Source: Sthenelais limicola (Eukaryota > Annelida > Polychaeta > Phyllodocida > Sigalionidae). Taken from it: a stretch of 64,000 nt of DNA. The translations under genes and the position numbers were made by a program. The notes below the pieces were generated by a model. It was given only the letters and a program-made list of their open reading frames with translations. It ran no database searches and was not told where the DNA came from. Shown here in pieces: positions 18,053-30,053 of this stretch (positions within the stretch are counted from its first letter, which is position 1; the number at the start of each line of letters is the position of its first letter). The stretch is taken from the NCBI GenBank assembly GCA_942159475.1, contig OW804094.1, positions 49,658,966 through 49,722,965 of the forward strand. The letters are read 5' to 3'.

Positions 18053-19470
18053 CAGGGCTTTGTTGCACAACGCTGGTCGTAGCTTATTCTTTGCTGTTCG
18101 TTCGTACAGTGTCTCAATGCCTAGGTCGTTCCCTAATCTTACCCAATCGCATTCGTTCTTTGGGCTACTGACGAGAACTTGTTGCACAAGCAATTCGTGG
18201 GTTCACGTTTGTGCACACTCGTGAGAAATAGACATTTTAGGGTGCCTTTAATTGTTTTGTTGGTCGGAATTGCCAGTTCAATCACTATTATTAGAATGAT
18301 AGGTGGCATTCAATGACTCAGCAGAGACATTGAAGGGTTAAAGGGTTGAAATAGACTATGTTTTGTCCACGAACGTGCAGCCAAGGTGTTAAATCGTGGT
18401 TGATCTTTGGTTAAGACCAGTTAGGAGTAGAAAAGAGCAGCCTCTGTTGCACAAGGGCTGATCCTACTCTTCCCTACTCCTACTCGTTCTTTAGTCTCAT
18501 ACTCTTGATTGTACCTTTATATACAATACGGTACCAATGGGTATGACCTCACTACCCTTGTATATTTCATTATGTACGTTCGTTCTGTGGGGTACTGATG
18601 ACAACCTGTTGCAAAACAAATTTGTGGGTTCACGTTCGTACATAATCGTGAGAACATAGACAAATATTGGGGTAAAAATGGTGTTGCACAAGCCAAAGTT
18701 AGGACGATCCTCAGGGTCGTCCTAAGTCTGTTCGTTGCCATTATGGGCATATGTATAAATTAATTATTCACTAATTGCTACACATAAATGAATACAAATG
18801 ATATTGTAAGTGTTTGCACAGTGATTCTCCATTTTTAAAAGCATTTAGCTATTCGTTGGTATCAGGCCTGCTCGTTGCAGTTCACTCCTGTTCGTTCGTT
18901 CCTGTTCCCTCAATATAATGTTCACTACAGTGAATGCCTGTGTTGTTAGACATTCATACTTCAAGTGTGTGAGTGGCTGGGTGTGTGGGTGAGTGGGTGT
19001 GAGATATGTGTGTGTATGGAGGGTTTGATTGCTTTGTGCGTGTTGGGGTAAGAACTCAATTAAAACTTCCTGGATAAAGGTTGGAATTGACAAGGGTAGT
19101 AACAAGGTAACAATTGGATCAGATTTTAATTGTATAACCCCACTAGCAATAGAGAGTGGGTGTATGGGCGAACACCGTTTTCAACTGACTTAATTCTGGC
19201 CAAAGGTTGGAAAAGACCTCAGATAGTGATGTCATAAGACGGAATCTCTCTGGTGTATACAGGTTCTCTGGTCATCAATACCGTATTGTATGTATAGGTA
19301 CGAGAAAGAGTGTGCAACCTGAGAACGTGCACGAGTGTGTAGAGTTAGGATGGGTCCTTGTGCAACAGAGCCTGATCGTTCCTAATCCTGGTCGTTCTAA
19401 ACCAAAGATCTACCACGATTTAACTCTTTGGCTGCACGTTCGTGGAATTCATTGTGCAACAAAGCCCAGG
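18053..19470. mobile_element. 1.42-kb long inverted-repeat DNA element
   Basis: The ends match as CAGGGCTTTGTTGCACAA at 18053-18070 and its near-complement at 19453-19470. About 200 bp of the left interior (from CCACGAACGTGCAGCCAA at 18367) is inverted at 19246-19450. An internal direct repeat of about 90 bp occurs at 18147-18235 and 18573-18665 (GTGGGTTCACGTTCGT-type). The CAGGG-like ends recall hAT elements, but I could not find an 8-bp target duplication. No transposase frame is visible. Confidence 0.7.
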
Positions 19471-19681
19471 GCAACGTTGTCACCTTCGCATAAAGTCGAT
19501 CACCTCACCACTGGATAATCCATTCCATCGCCAGCCACCGAGCAGAGAACATTGTGCAGCAGATTTTGAATTTTGAGATTTGTATATATGTTTATGTAGG
19601 ATAAAGATATAATATTCCTGCCAGTCCATCATTATTGTTATGCTTGAAGGGATCGGAATGTGCATTGATATATTAAATACA

Positions 19682-19709
19682 CAGATTCATTTTCCTGAAA
19701 CACATCACA
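19682..19709 (-). repeat. Family A terminal fragment
   Basis: Only the outer terminal repeat remains: ATTCATTTTCCTGAAACACATCAC. Confidence 0.7.
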
Positions 19710-20325
19710 TATAAGCCAATTATAATTTGATTTTAATATTGATAACATTTCTTTTTGGAAATGACATTTATTAAATATTGGCTTGGTATCTATCCTGTTA
19801 TTTCTATTATTTGGTGTTCTACATTGTTTATATTCCTATTTATTATATGCAAATGCTAAATGAGAGGTGCTATAAGTGGGGTGCTATAAAAATATTCATA
19901 TATATAGGATGCATCCTATAAAAATGTAGTTGTCTAAAAACAGCTCTGTTGATATGCTTCGCGGAGCTTTGGCTCTCTGCTAAGCATGTAAACAAATCCC
20001 GTGATCGGTAATCCACCCTTGATTCTGGTACTATGATTATAGAAATACATAATAAAAACCATACCATTAAATAGAGCATTAAATCCTTTATCGAATGATA
20101 TAGGTTTTATTAATGTAGTTCAAGAAATGGCCACAATATGAACGTTTTAATTCAACAATATAAGTAGGTCTAAATACTGCATGATCACACAGTGGGCACC
20201 GTCAGTGGGGCTGTCAGCGGGGCAGCGAGGCACTCTGTGCTTCTTTAATTAATATTTTTTCAGTGTTATCTGATGACATAATTATGATCAAATGTTATGC
20301 ATATATAATAAATATAGAATGCAAC

Positions 20326-20441
20326 TCGCTGGCAATAATCGAAAATTTATTGGACTTGATTCGTCCATATAAGCACTCTGCCTACAGCATCGTGCTTATG
20401 TGGACAAATCTCGTCCAATAAATTTTTGATTATTGCCGGCT
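20326..20441. repeat. 116-bp foldback MITE
   Basis: The left arm CTGGCAATAATCGAAAATTT continues to CATATAAGCAC. The right arm is its near-perfect inverse (GTGCTTATGTGG ... GATTATTGCCGG), leaving a loop of about 15 bases. Arm length is about 50 bp with few mismatches. Confidence 0.85.
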
Positions 20442-21028
20442 CGTCCCATTCTCTCTATATATATTATGTGGGCTTCAAGGCGGGGATCCCGGTTTTAAAA
20501 GTCATGTATATACCCCTTCATCATTAAATATATTATTTTCCCTCTTTTTGAACTGCGACAATTAAATGATTAATTGCGTAATCTCATATCTGGCATTTTA
20601 AAGTCATAAAGCGAACTTTATAAGTGGCACTGTTTGTTTTCTAACCATTTACTGAAATCATTTAGTGGGTACATCTTGTTCTATATCGTATCTCATTTGT
20701 AGCCCAGTTGTATAACAAGAATAATAGAATATTATAATAACTTATACAAAAGAACACATGAGCGTTGACCACACCACCAAGTCCACTGGTGGTCAGACTT
20801 GAATATATTATGGTGGGTATTGGCACGGCAACCACCGTCATATTGGTCGATGTTAATTCGGCAGTCAATATAAATATATTAATGAATATAAGTATAATAA
20901 TGTGTTTTAAATATCTCTCTATGTTCTATATATATGTACATTTGATTTTGCTTGGGATTCAAGGAGCGAGCCCCATGATTAGAATCCTTGATTCAAGTTT
21001 GTTTTGTCTGAAAATATAGTACCTCGAT

Positions 21029-21254
21029 ATGGGTGAAATGGCCAGAAAATGTACAATTCGCCTTCACTAATCCTAACCAAATTTAAGACAGAAATGAGGT
21101 TTAGAATACAGCCCAACATAACCCAACAGAGTTTATGAGTCAAGGCAATGCGAAATATATCCAGATATACCTTGTATTCATCATTCCTCAGCCAAATTTA
21201 CGAGAATTTCGTAATGTGTAGACCTGCCGATTGTACATTTCTAGGTGATCTGAC
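21029..21254 (+). repeat. Family B element
   Basis: It begins ATGGGTGAAATGGCCAGAAA and ends GATTGTACATTTCTAGGTGA. It is collinear with the copies at 3504 and 24198. Confidence 0.82.
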
Positions 21255-21564
21255 ACATACATATTTAGTACTTTTCTTTATGACTGGTTGCCTTGTCTGG
21301 GCTCACTCCAACATTCCCTTCCTTTGGCCATGCGCAGTGGCACCCACACTGTCACATGATGTTTATCACCTGACACCCATTGTCCACGCCCAGGAAAAAC
21401 AATGATGAATGAGAAAAAACTATGAAAAGCCCAAGGTAACCGATAAAACAGGTCGAACCGGCCCTAAAATAACTGCAGAAAACATGGAAAAGGTGTTGAA
21501 AATGGAAAACAGCCCCAGGTAAAATGCTCACTTAAGACTGGTGAGAATTCAAGTCTAGGCTCAC

Positions 21565-21905
21565 AGCCTCTCATATGAAATAAGAATGGTATGTCACTGA
21601 TTGGACACGGTGGGTTAACATTGGTGGAGATCGTGTAGATCGAAAAAACGAAAATACCAAAAGGGTTCCAAAAGAGTTCTCTGTTAAGGTGAAATTGATT
21701 CTTTTTTAAGGTTAAGCGTGCGCGAATGCCTTAGCATTGTATGGGTCAAGATGGCAGGTAAAAAGATAGAAGTGGTGTTTCACTGATTGGAGGCCTACTG
21801 CGCTAATGGCTTCATAACCGTCCCAATGGAATTATGATGACATTTGGGGGACCTAATGGAATCATAATGGCACTTTACAGTTTAGAGCGGGAGGCTTAAT
21901 TTCCT
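21565..21905 (+). repeat. Dispersed repeat C, copy 2
   Basis: It contains GAATGGTATGTCACTGATTG and ATAATGGCACTTTACAGTTT. It is collinear with the reverse complement of 4745-4955 but longer in the middle. Confidence 0.6.
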
Positions 21906-22197
21906 TCCCTCAGTTTGAGGGGACTCTCTTATTTTTTAGCCTGGACTGAACTGCTGAACCAACATATTCCTAGAATACCAAGGGATGTATAAGGAGTCTT
22001 GGGGATACTTTCATTGGGAATTAACTCCTGCAAGGACCGAGTTATAACTTTGATTTAATCTTAGGCAAATAAGTGCAAGATTGAGGTAGGTGTGGGAATT
22101 ATATCTGATTAGGGATAAGACACTTCTGATCACAATGAATGGTTTGTATTACAGACTGTTCCTTACTGTTTCATTTGTAATAATAAATAAATAAAAT

Positions 22198-22594
22198 GTT
22201 GATGTCCTTCAGGAAAATAAGTCAGAAGTCGCAAAAAATAGATTTTGAGATATCATCATATTTGAAAAAATGAAATCAAGCCGATTCCAATGATAGTAAA
22301 CATTAGGACATAGATAATAAATTCTTCTATATTTTCTAAGCATGAAAAAAACGTAAGCGATATTTCTTAAGGACCAATCACTGCTCAAACACTAAGGTAG
22401 TTAAATATACTCCTTAGAACAACTACTGAGATGCATGAATATATTCAATACACAGTCTCGGGATTACGTACATACGTATGCTACTCAGCGCTAAACACCC
22501 CAAATATGAAAACATTTCAACAAAGATCTTGTGAATAAATCACTTCGAATAATGCGACTTGAAACTTGTAACTCATTCTTCTATAACACATCAC
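22198..22594 (-). repeat. Family A element, near full length
   Basis: The left end is GATGTCCTTCAGGAAAATAA and the right end is CTTCTATAACACATCAC. The interior is in reverse orientation. Confidence 0.88.
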
Positions 22595-22770
22595 ATATAC
22601 TACCCATGTATACTGAATGTATATCTAGAGATGCAAGAGCAAGTGCTTACCTGCTCGCGTACAGTACTCCTGCTCCCTCTTACTCCTCCCACGGCCTTCC
22701 CACTCCCAAATATACCAGCTAACTATAGATTGAAGCAGTGCAATGTGTATAGATCTGCTGGAAACAATTT

Positions 22771-22886
22771 GTGATGTGGTCAAGGAAAATGAGTCTCAGG
22801 TCGATATTCTTCAAAGTAATTTATTTACAAGATCTTTTTATTGGAATGTTCTGATTTCTGGAGGGTTTAACATTCTGGGTGTACAT
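22771..22886 (+). repeat. Family A element, left fragment
   Basis: The terminal repeat GTGATGTGGTCAAGGAAAAT is followed by the forward interior up to GGAGGGTTTAACATTCTGGG. The rest is missing. Confidence 0.82.
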
Positions 22887-23232
22887 GCAGTCTAAAGGGG
22901 ATCTCCACTGGCTGCGGATCTCCACTGGTTGCGGACCAAACCAAAGACTTCGCGTGAACTGAACATAGATAGAATTCCCTGATGTTTGTATCACAAGGCT
23001 TACCACAGAGCGTATCGCAGCCAGTATTCTGCTCGGGTGAGTGAACATACGTCCAAGTGGAATCGCAAATAATCTCAGCTATTAAGAGAAAGAAAATATT
23101 TTCCTGTAGTCATCTTGTTTTGATGATAGCGCTCCAATGAGGTCAAAGGACACGAGTGCCGATGAGCAATGATATATGAAGCGACCACAACATAATATTG
23201 TTACCCTTACCTAACTATAGATGTGGACATTT

Positions 23233-23625
23233 GTGATGTGTTCCAGGGAAATGAGTCAGAAGTTGCAAAACTCATATTTGTCAAAGTCATTTATATACAA
23301 GGTCTGTTTGTAGGAATGTTATGATTTGTGGAGGGTTTAGCGCTCTAGGTCATAATGAGTTCATGTACCAAATTTCAAGACAGTGTATTAAATATATTCG
23401 CTTGGAAGGTCATTATATGGAGTACATTTAATTACTTTACGAGTAATTGTCTACCCAAAATATTTCAAAAGTTTTTTCAAACATAAAAATAGCCAACATA
23501 AGATATAGAAATACTACTTAAATGTCCTTAAGTTTTACTATGATTATAATCCACTTGGTCTCATCTTTTCAATTCTGATGATATCTCCGGATTCTTTTTT
23601 TGCGACATTTAGGAGTCCTCTGGCA
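23233..23625 (+). repeat. Family A element, decayed right end
   Basis: The left end is GTGATGTGTTCCAGGGAAAT. The interior is complete to TTTTTTGCGACATTTAGGAG, where the right terminal repeat decays. Confidence 0.85.
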
Positions 23626-23641
23626 AAACAAGCAGGTGAAT

Positions 23642-23892
23642 ATGGGTAAGATTTCAGAAAATGTACAATTAGCAGCTGTACACATTTCGTAAATTCTGTT
23701 AAATTAGGCTGCAATTTGGTCAATACTAGGTACATTCGAGTACATTCGGCATTGCATTGATTCTAGCAAACTGTTTGGTTAGGTTGAACTGTAATTTGAA
23801 CTTTATTTAAAAACAGCTAGGTTTTTGAAATTTGGGTTATTTGAGGGATGTGTGAAGGTGAATTGTACATTTTCTGGCGATTTCACCCATAT
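23642..23892 (-). repeat. Family B element, reverse orientation
   Basis: It ends GAATTGTACATTTTCTGGCG then ATTTCACCCAT, the complement of the family B left end. The interior is the inverse of the 24198 copy. Confidence 0.78.
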
Positions 23893-24197
23893 AGCAGTCT
23901 CCTGTATCATCAAAAGGAGACCATGTAATGGCGTTCCCAAATTCAGTCCTACGCTGCAATAGTTAACTGCGTACCCGTATTCTTTAACAATCTCCGCTAA
24001 ATATGACTCAAAATATCTTCCTATTTGCTTTGACGCTTGGGTGGATAGCAATTGACAAGTTCATTAGGTCTGCTGACACTCAATAATATAACATATATAT
24101 TCAAATTTACAAAAGAAATCCCTGTAAATTCATATATAATACACTTATAGGGGCCCCTAGCACGAAGGATTATTATCTGGCATGGTCTTTAAAATAT

Positions 24198-24434
24198 ATG
24201 GGTGAAGTCGCCAGAAAATGTACAATTCGCCTTCACCTCCTCTCAAATAACAATGAGTTCAATTCAAATCAGGTTCAAAATACAGTTTAACACAACCATA
24301 CACATATTTTTAATCAACACAAAACCAAATACACTCAAATATCCCCAGTATCTATCATCTTTCCTCCTAATTTACCTGAAGTAACAGAATGCGGAGAGCT
24401 GCCGATTGTACATTTCTAGACGACCTGACCCGTA
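24198..24434 (+). repeat. Family B element, complete
   Basis: It begins ATGGGTGAAGTCGCCAGAAA and ends GATTGTACATTTCTAGACGA then CCTGACCCGTAT. The ends form imperfect inverted repeats of about 32 bp. Length is about 237 bp. Confidence 0.82.
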
Positions 24435-24699
24435 TACTTCCATTCTACCACCTTTGTCCATATATATATTCCAGTGGTCTGCTCTATCTATACCTTGACC
24501 ACACATACAGCCGATGTAGACACACACAACACAAATAAGATACAAACAATATTAAATTTCAAGCGGAGACTACAGGCCGGGAGTACCATGCCAGTCAGAC
24601 GTATAGGCATCAACTCCAAGAAGTGCGACAATTTAATTATTAATAGGCTCCGGAGGATTCTATCGCCCACGGCAACCAGATCCCGCCCACAGCTGTCAA

Positions 24700-25120
24700 T
24701 CATCTTTCAAGCGAGTTTGCTGATTGGTTAGTATACACGGAGATCCACCCACCCCCTCCTACGGTGCGGTGGTTGTCAGGTTGGTATAGGAGTGGAGCCA
24801 GTGAGTGGAGGGCTTGGTGGTTGGCGGGATACTGGAGGAACGGCTGGAGAAGGCAGGAGACTGTGGTACTGGAGAAGGGGAGAGGGTGGTATAGTATGTT
24901 CGAAAAGTAGTTGACAGGGGATTCCTTCCTTCCTTTAAGAAGAGGGGAAAAGGGGGGGGGGATTTTTGACGTCCATTTATGACTAGGACCTGTCAACCCT
25001 TTACCAAGTGAACCGCTCTTTGCAATCAACCATGGGGAAACAGGGCCAGTATAACCAGCTCTTCCTTCCATCTTAGCAAAACAGCAGCTGCTGCACATGG
25101 AACAGAGACAGCTCATATTT
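24700..25120. other. GC-richer intergenic stretch, function unknown
   Basis: Base composition rises locally. There are purine-rich words and a G run near 24950-24960. A 138-residue open frame on the minus strand lacks recognisable features. It could be a promoter or untranslated exon of an unseen gene, but nothing confirms this. Confidence 0.25.
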
Positions 25121-25635
25121 TGCCATGGTCTATCGCAAACGGCGACTCAGGGGGCAAAGGTTTGAAGTCAAAAGTCTCCCACTTTTCTCTCTTTTTAAAG
25201 GAATGAAGAAATCCCGTGTCAACTATATTTCGGACAGACTATAGGCAAAGAAGAAGAGGAGAAGGAGGCAGAAGTAAATGGTGATAAATCAGGTATTGAA
25301 AGGTGGGAGCAGGACGAAAGGGATGGGAGCAGAGCTGTAAAGTTGGAGGAGGGGTGGGGCAATTTCCACTACCATTAGGCCCATAATTCCATGCAAATCA
25401 AGATTCAAAATGGCGGATATGCAAATCCCCTATTGTTGATGATTATTAGGATAATGAAAGGTGACGGAATCACAAGGTGGTGGAAGAGGAAGATAGGAAA
25501 ACGTGATTGAGGGGAAAATGATGATTGACAGAAGAGAAGGTAAAGTTGTGAAAAGGAAAAGAAAAAGGTACATGGTGGAGATGGTGAGAACTTTGATATT
25601 GAATAGTGAGAGAGGGGCAAGGTAGATAGAGATAT

Positions 25636-25869
25636 GTGAATTGTTATAGATAAATGAGTCATAAGTCGCAAAATGTTATTTTTCAAAGTGTATTATTCAA
25701 AAGATATCATTGTCAAAATGTTTAAATTGTTGGGATGCTTAATCCTGTTTGTAGCATGAATTCATTTACGTAATCTCAAGACAGTCTATTGATATCATCT
25801 TTTCAAATACAATGATATCTCAACACCCATTTTGTGCGACTTGTGACTCATTTTCCTGAAATACATCAC
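25636..25869 (+). repeat. Family A element with internal deletion, TSD ATAT
   Basis: Both terminal repeats are intact but about 160 bp of the middle is missing (GACAGTCTATTGATATCATC marks the join). ATAT flanks both ends (25632-25635 and 25870-25873). Confidence 0.9.
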
Positions 25870-26319
25870 ATATGACAGCTAGGGATGTCAAGAGGAAAGA
25901 GAATCAACTTCTACAACTTTGAAGATGGTAAAAGAAGATAATGAGGCCGATGTACCTTTTACTTTTTCTTGAAGTGCTAGATATTGAAGAGTTGGAGAAT
26001 GACAAGTTGGAAGATCAAGATAGGAAATGAGATTGGAGAGTTGATTAGAGAAAATTAAATAGAAATTGGATTTTGATGAATAAGAGACGGGAAAGTAAGC
26101 CTCATTATATTCAGAGGAAGAGATATTAGAGGAAGAAACTTAAGAAATGGTAGTAGAAGAGGTTATGTGTGATTGCATAAGGGTTAATAGCAGGGAGCAA
26201 ACATGCCAAAAGGGTTAAAGAAAGTAGAAGGATGATAGGAAAGCAGTAGCAGACGCTTAGTCACTAAATGAAGAGGCAGTACTTGAATTATTGGTGATAG
26301 ACGGTGAGAAAGGGAATAT

Positions 26320-26604
26320 GTGATGTGTTTCAGAGAAATCAGTCACAAGTCGCAAAAATGATATTTTCCAAAGTGTTTTATTCACAAGATCCCTGTGTAG
26401 GAATGTTCTCATTTGTGGGCTTTCTAATGATCCCAGTCGTATGTATGTAACAACAAATTCAAATTTAAGATATATAAATTTATACTTATCAATTGTCCTA
26501 ATGTTTACCTTTATTGGAATCAGCTTGACCTCATCTTTTCAAATACGATGATATCTCAAAACCCCTTTTTCGCGACTTGCGACTCAGTTCCTGTAAAACG
26601 TTAC
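26320..26604 (+). repeat. Family A element with internal deletion
   Basis: The left end is GTGATGTGTTTCAGAGAAAT and the right end is GACTTGCGACTCAGTTCCTG then TAAAACGTTAC. About 110 bp of the interior is missing after CAGTCGTATGTATGTAAC. Confidence 0.86.
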
Positions 26605-26883
26605 AAATGGTAATGGGGAAGAAATGTAAAGAATACTGGAGGGCAGTAATAACGGTGTTTTGTATAGGACAAGGGAGTGCGAGAGGTATGGAGGAGCAGA
26701 CGTATAGGGAGAGGGACATCGGCAATGTAGGCTTGTCTGCTTTGATAACCAGGTGGCGCACTGGTCTGGTAGTACTTGCCGTGTACTGTGAGCACAATCA
26801 TACATTAGCAGATGGGGTTGGGCCGGGAGGGAGGGGTTGAGTACATTTTGGGCGGGGGCAAGCATATTATGATGTTTATCATG

Positions 26884-27115
26884 TTTGCTATATTTTTGGG
26901 TGGACAATAAGTAGTAAAGTAGCTAAATAGGATGAGCTTCTAAATGCAAGAATATATTTAATCCACCGTCGTCAAATTTGGTACATGTATTCATACAACA
27001 ACAAAGCGCTAAACTCTCCAAGAATGAACATATTCAAAAAAAAGAGATCTTGTTAAAGTAAATCGCTTTAAAAAATATCAGTTTTGCGACTTGTGACTCA
27101 TTTTCCTGGAACATT
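26884..27115 (-). repeat. Family A element, left half missing
   Basis: It starts at TGCTATATTTTTGGGTGGAC and ends with TTGCGACTTGTGACTCATTT and TCCTGGAACA. Confidence 0.85.
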
Positions 27116-27117
27116 GG

Positions 27118-28480
27118 AAATAGCAGAGGAGTTGGGTAGGGCGGGGGTGAGCACACTGTCCTCTATAAAGTAAATTGTGAGATGAAACACTTTTTTCATA
27201 ATTATGTTACGTTTTTTTTCCCGCCATGCTTTACTGAACCTCTTTGTTGCTTTTAACGTATGTTTGCATAACCGAGATACTGATCCGTTTATTTTGACGT
27301 ATAGGTTAGACTTGCTGAACCTCCCTAATATTATATTGTATGACCATACGCATTTTTTAAATTTAATTTAAGGCCAATGATTATTTAACAATTAGAAAAA
27401 AACGCACTATCCTTCAAGGATTATTTCAGGCATCGCCTGTTTGATAAAACTATCTCTATCTACTATGCAATCAATTATCGTATTATCAACAAAATACCGT
27501 TGAAAAATATTGTATTTGCATACTTTCCAAAAGGTAGTACCGTATTGTTGATTACCACGTTTAAACTTCTTCATGTTTACTCCTCCATACCTAGCTGTTT
27601 TATATGTGTATGTAATTGAACTGTCATCCTATCTCCTAAATGAAATCAGAGTAGTTATAGTATACCTTCTTTTATGTTCTTTTATGTTATTCCTTTTCCT
27701 CCTTTAGATTTAATATTTTTTATTCAAAAGACATCATTACATCATGGGATGCTTTTATCAGAAATCCCTGCTATACGTACATCACTTCAGAGAGAAAAAA
27801 TAGTATTTCTTAATGAGAAAAATAGAGATTTGTGTTCATGTGTCTATATAATGCAATACACCAACCTCTAAGATACAAGTGATATTTAATCGATCTCTAA
27901 TCTAGTCAATTTAACATGGCAATATAAATATAACTATCTAGTGAAGTCCATGACAAAAAATAATCAGAATCAATAAATTACGGAAGGTTGGCTGTACACA
28001 CATTCTAAATAATAATGATTTTAAGAACATAGAGCTTCGCCCCTCTAAGGGAAAACTATGGCTGCTAACTCTTATGCACATTGACCCTGTGTTGTCAGGT
28101 AACATCCCTGCACGAGCGTGGTGACCTCTATGTGTGACATAACATCCTGTCTCTCTTCATATCGAAGTATATTCGCTGAATACTCCCAATATATTTCAAT
28201 TCATTGCAATCAAACCATCCTCAAAGCAGGGTCATTTTAGCATACTGCATTTTGACTCGAAACTGCACATCAGACCTGATAGATAACATTTTGAACAGGT
28301 AGAAACATACACCCTGTGTTACATGATATACAGCTGATATTACATTGGATCAATCAAGGGAGTACACTAAAATAACATGAACTAAATTGAATTACAAGTT
28401 TCCATGAGCAGTCTGGAAGGTAGATAGCTCTATACTACAAAGGACATTTACCTCGTGTAACATTACCTTGTGTAATATGG
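27118..28480. other. Intergenic DNA, no gene seen
   Basis: AT-rich sequence with only short open frames. I see no repeat shared with the rest of the window. Confidence 0.45.
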
Positions 28481-28485
28481 TACGT

Positions 28486-28592
28486 TTTAAGGGCCTAGTA
28501 CACTAAGCCGATTCTCATGTGATTCCCACATAATTTAGACCTCTGCTGCGCAAAATCGCATGAGAATCGGCTTAGTGGACTAGGGCCTTTAG
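28486..28592. repeat. 107-bp foldback MITE
   Basis: The left arm contains CCTAGTACACTAAGCCGATT CTCATG. The right arm is its inverse, GAGAATCGGCTTAGTGGACT then AGGGCC. Arms are about 38 bp with two or three mismatches around a loop of about 28 bases. Confidence 0.85.
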
Positions 28593-29370
28593 ATTTAGAT
28601 TTAAGATATGTTAATTCAACGAATAGCATTACAATAGTTACATTGCTCTTCCCAGCCATTACTGATGGTGGACAGAAAAGAATAATCACCTTTAAATACA
28701 TTAATGTAAGGAAAAACATCTATATTTTTAGACATATTACAGAGTGTGAGTGGAGTATGCATTTGAGGAAAATAATAAATTCACTATATTTCAATACACA
28801 CTTTTACCGTTTAGATTTAATTACAATTTAATTCTTTGCTCTTTAATTCTTTAATACTTACAACTATGTGATATTGTATTGTTGCCTTTAGCACAGGAAC
28901 TTGTATTTGTATTTGTTTTGTATTCAGCCAAATATTATGCATTTACAAACTGTTTTCAGTTATAGCTTACGTCTAAGTCAATCGAAGCAATAGAAATATT
29001 CGAAAAAGAAAAAAAAGGAAAAAAAACTCCAGATACTGGTCAAGATTAGCTAGTTTCTAGCACATCTACCATCTATATAGGGTAAAAACATACAGCATGA
29101 TCTCATTTCTGGTTGCATTCATTGCAATGACATTCTACCTCATATTCATGATAGTCCAACAAAATAGGCATAATAATGTTAACGGATAACGGACAAGATA
29201 CTTTACAGTTAGGAAAAAGATATAAACCAACAGTTCTGACAACCAGTTGGTGTTTCCATCCAGCATCCAGCAGGGGCAAAAACAACACCAAGGGATATCA
29301 ATCAATCAAAGCAAAATGATCCAAAATAGTTTCAGATTCAGATTCAGCCAAATAGTGCATCCGGCAGGTC

Positions 29371-29770
29371 CTAGATACCTCTGTCTCTATTGAATAAATC
29401 AAGAAAAGTCGTTTTCAGGTTATTGTTGAATACATCTACAATTCGTACCCCTGAAGGCAAAGAGTTCCAAATGACCTTAATCCTGCCAAACATACGTTTA
29501 TGGATACACCCTTTGGCCCAACCATCCACCTCCAAATGCAGTGGGTCTCTCATCACATATATGGACCCTGAACCCGTTGAAGAACCCTCCAACCCTTAAA
29601 TAAAGATAGAAATCGGACAGATATCCTATAACAAAATGGTAATAGTCTACTAATGACATGGAGTTTTACATTACTGGCCCTGCATGCAACATTCCTAGTG
29701 CTCACCCCCTATACAATACGTAAACAGTTATTCTGCAAAACCTGTAATCTCTTAGTATTTTGCTTTGTAT
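29371..29770 (-). pseudogene. LINE reverse-transcriptase C-terminal fragment
   Basis: The minus-strand reading gives KRLQVLQNNCLRIV near 29712-29755 and then, after stops and a frame shift, IKVIWNSLPSGVRIVDVF followed by KTTFLDLF. These are the usual closing motifs of CR1/Jockey-type LINE proteins (R-L-Q-x-x-Q-N, then W-N-S-L-P). It is broken and non-functional. It may belong to the same family as the fragments at 33.3-35.5 kb, whose frame ends just before this part of the protein. Confidence 0.6.
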
Positions 29771-30053
29771 GGAAGAAGAATATCAATACGAATTTTCTAG
29801 AGCGATTGCAGCTCAAGCACGCGATCCCAAAGAAGTGGTATGAATTAATTAACCCTATCGCTATATAATGAAGAGGAAGATCGCCAAGAGATATTTGTAA
29901 CGATAGCAACAGAGAGGATTAATATCACAGCTAGGCGCGACAGCCAAAATACTTTATAAACTTATATGAGAAGCAAGAAAATCAAAATTAAAAAAACTAG
30001 TCAAAAGGTCAAAAATATCAGATATACAGCAGAAGAAATATGGAAGAATATAA

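Noticed and set aside
29653..29868. Plus-strand frame with IPKKWYELI, resembling an L1-type segment
   Set aside because: The minus-strand reading of the same DNA gives RLQVLQNNCLRIV, a better LINE match, in line with the downstream WNSLP motif.
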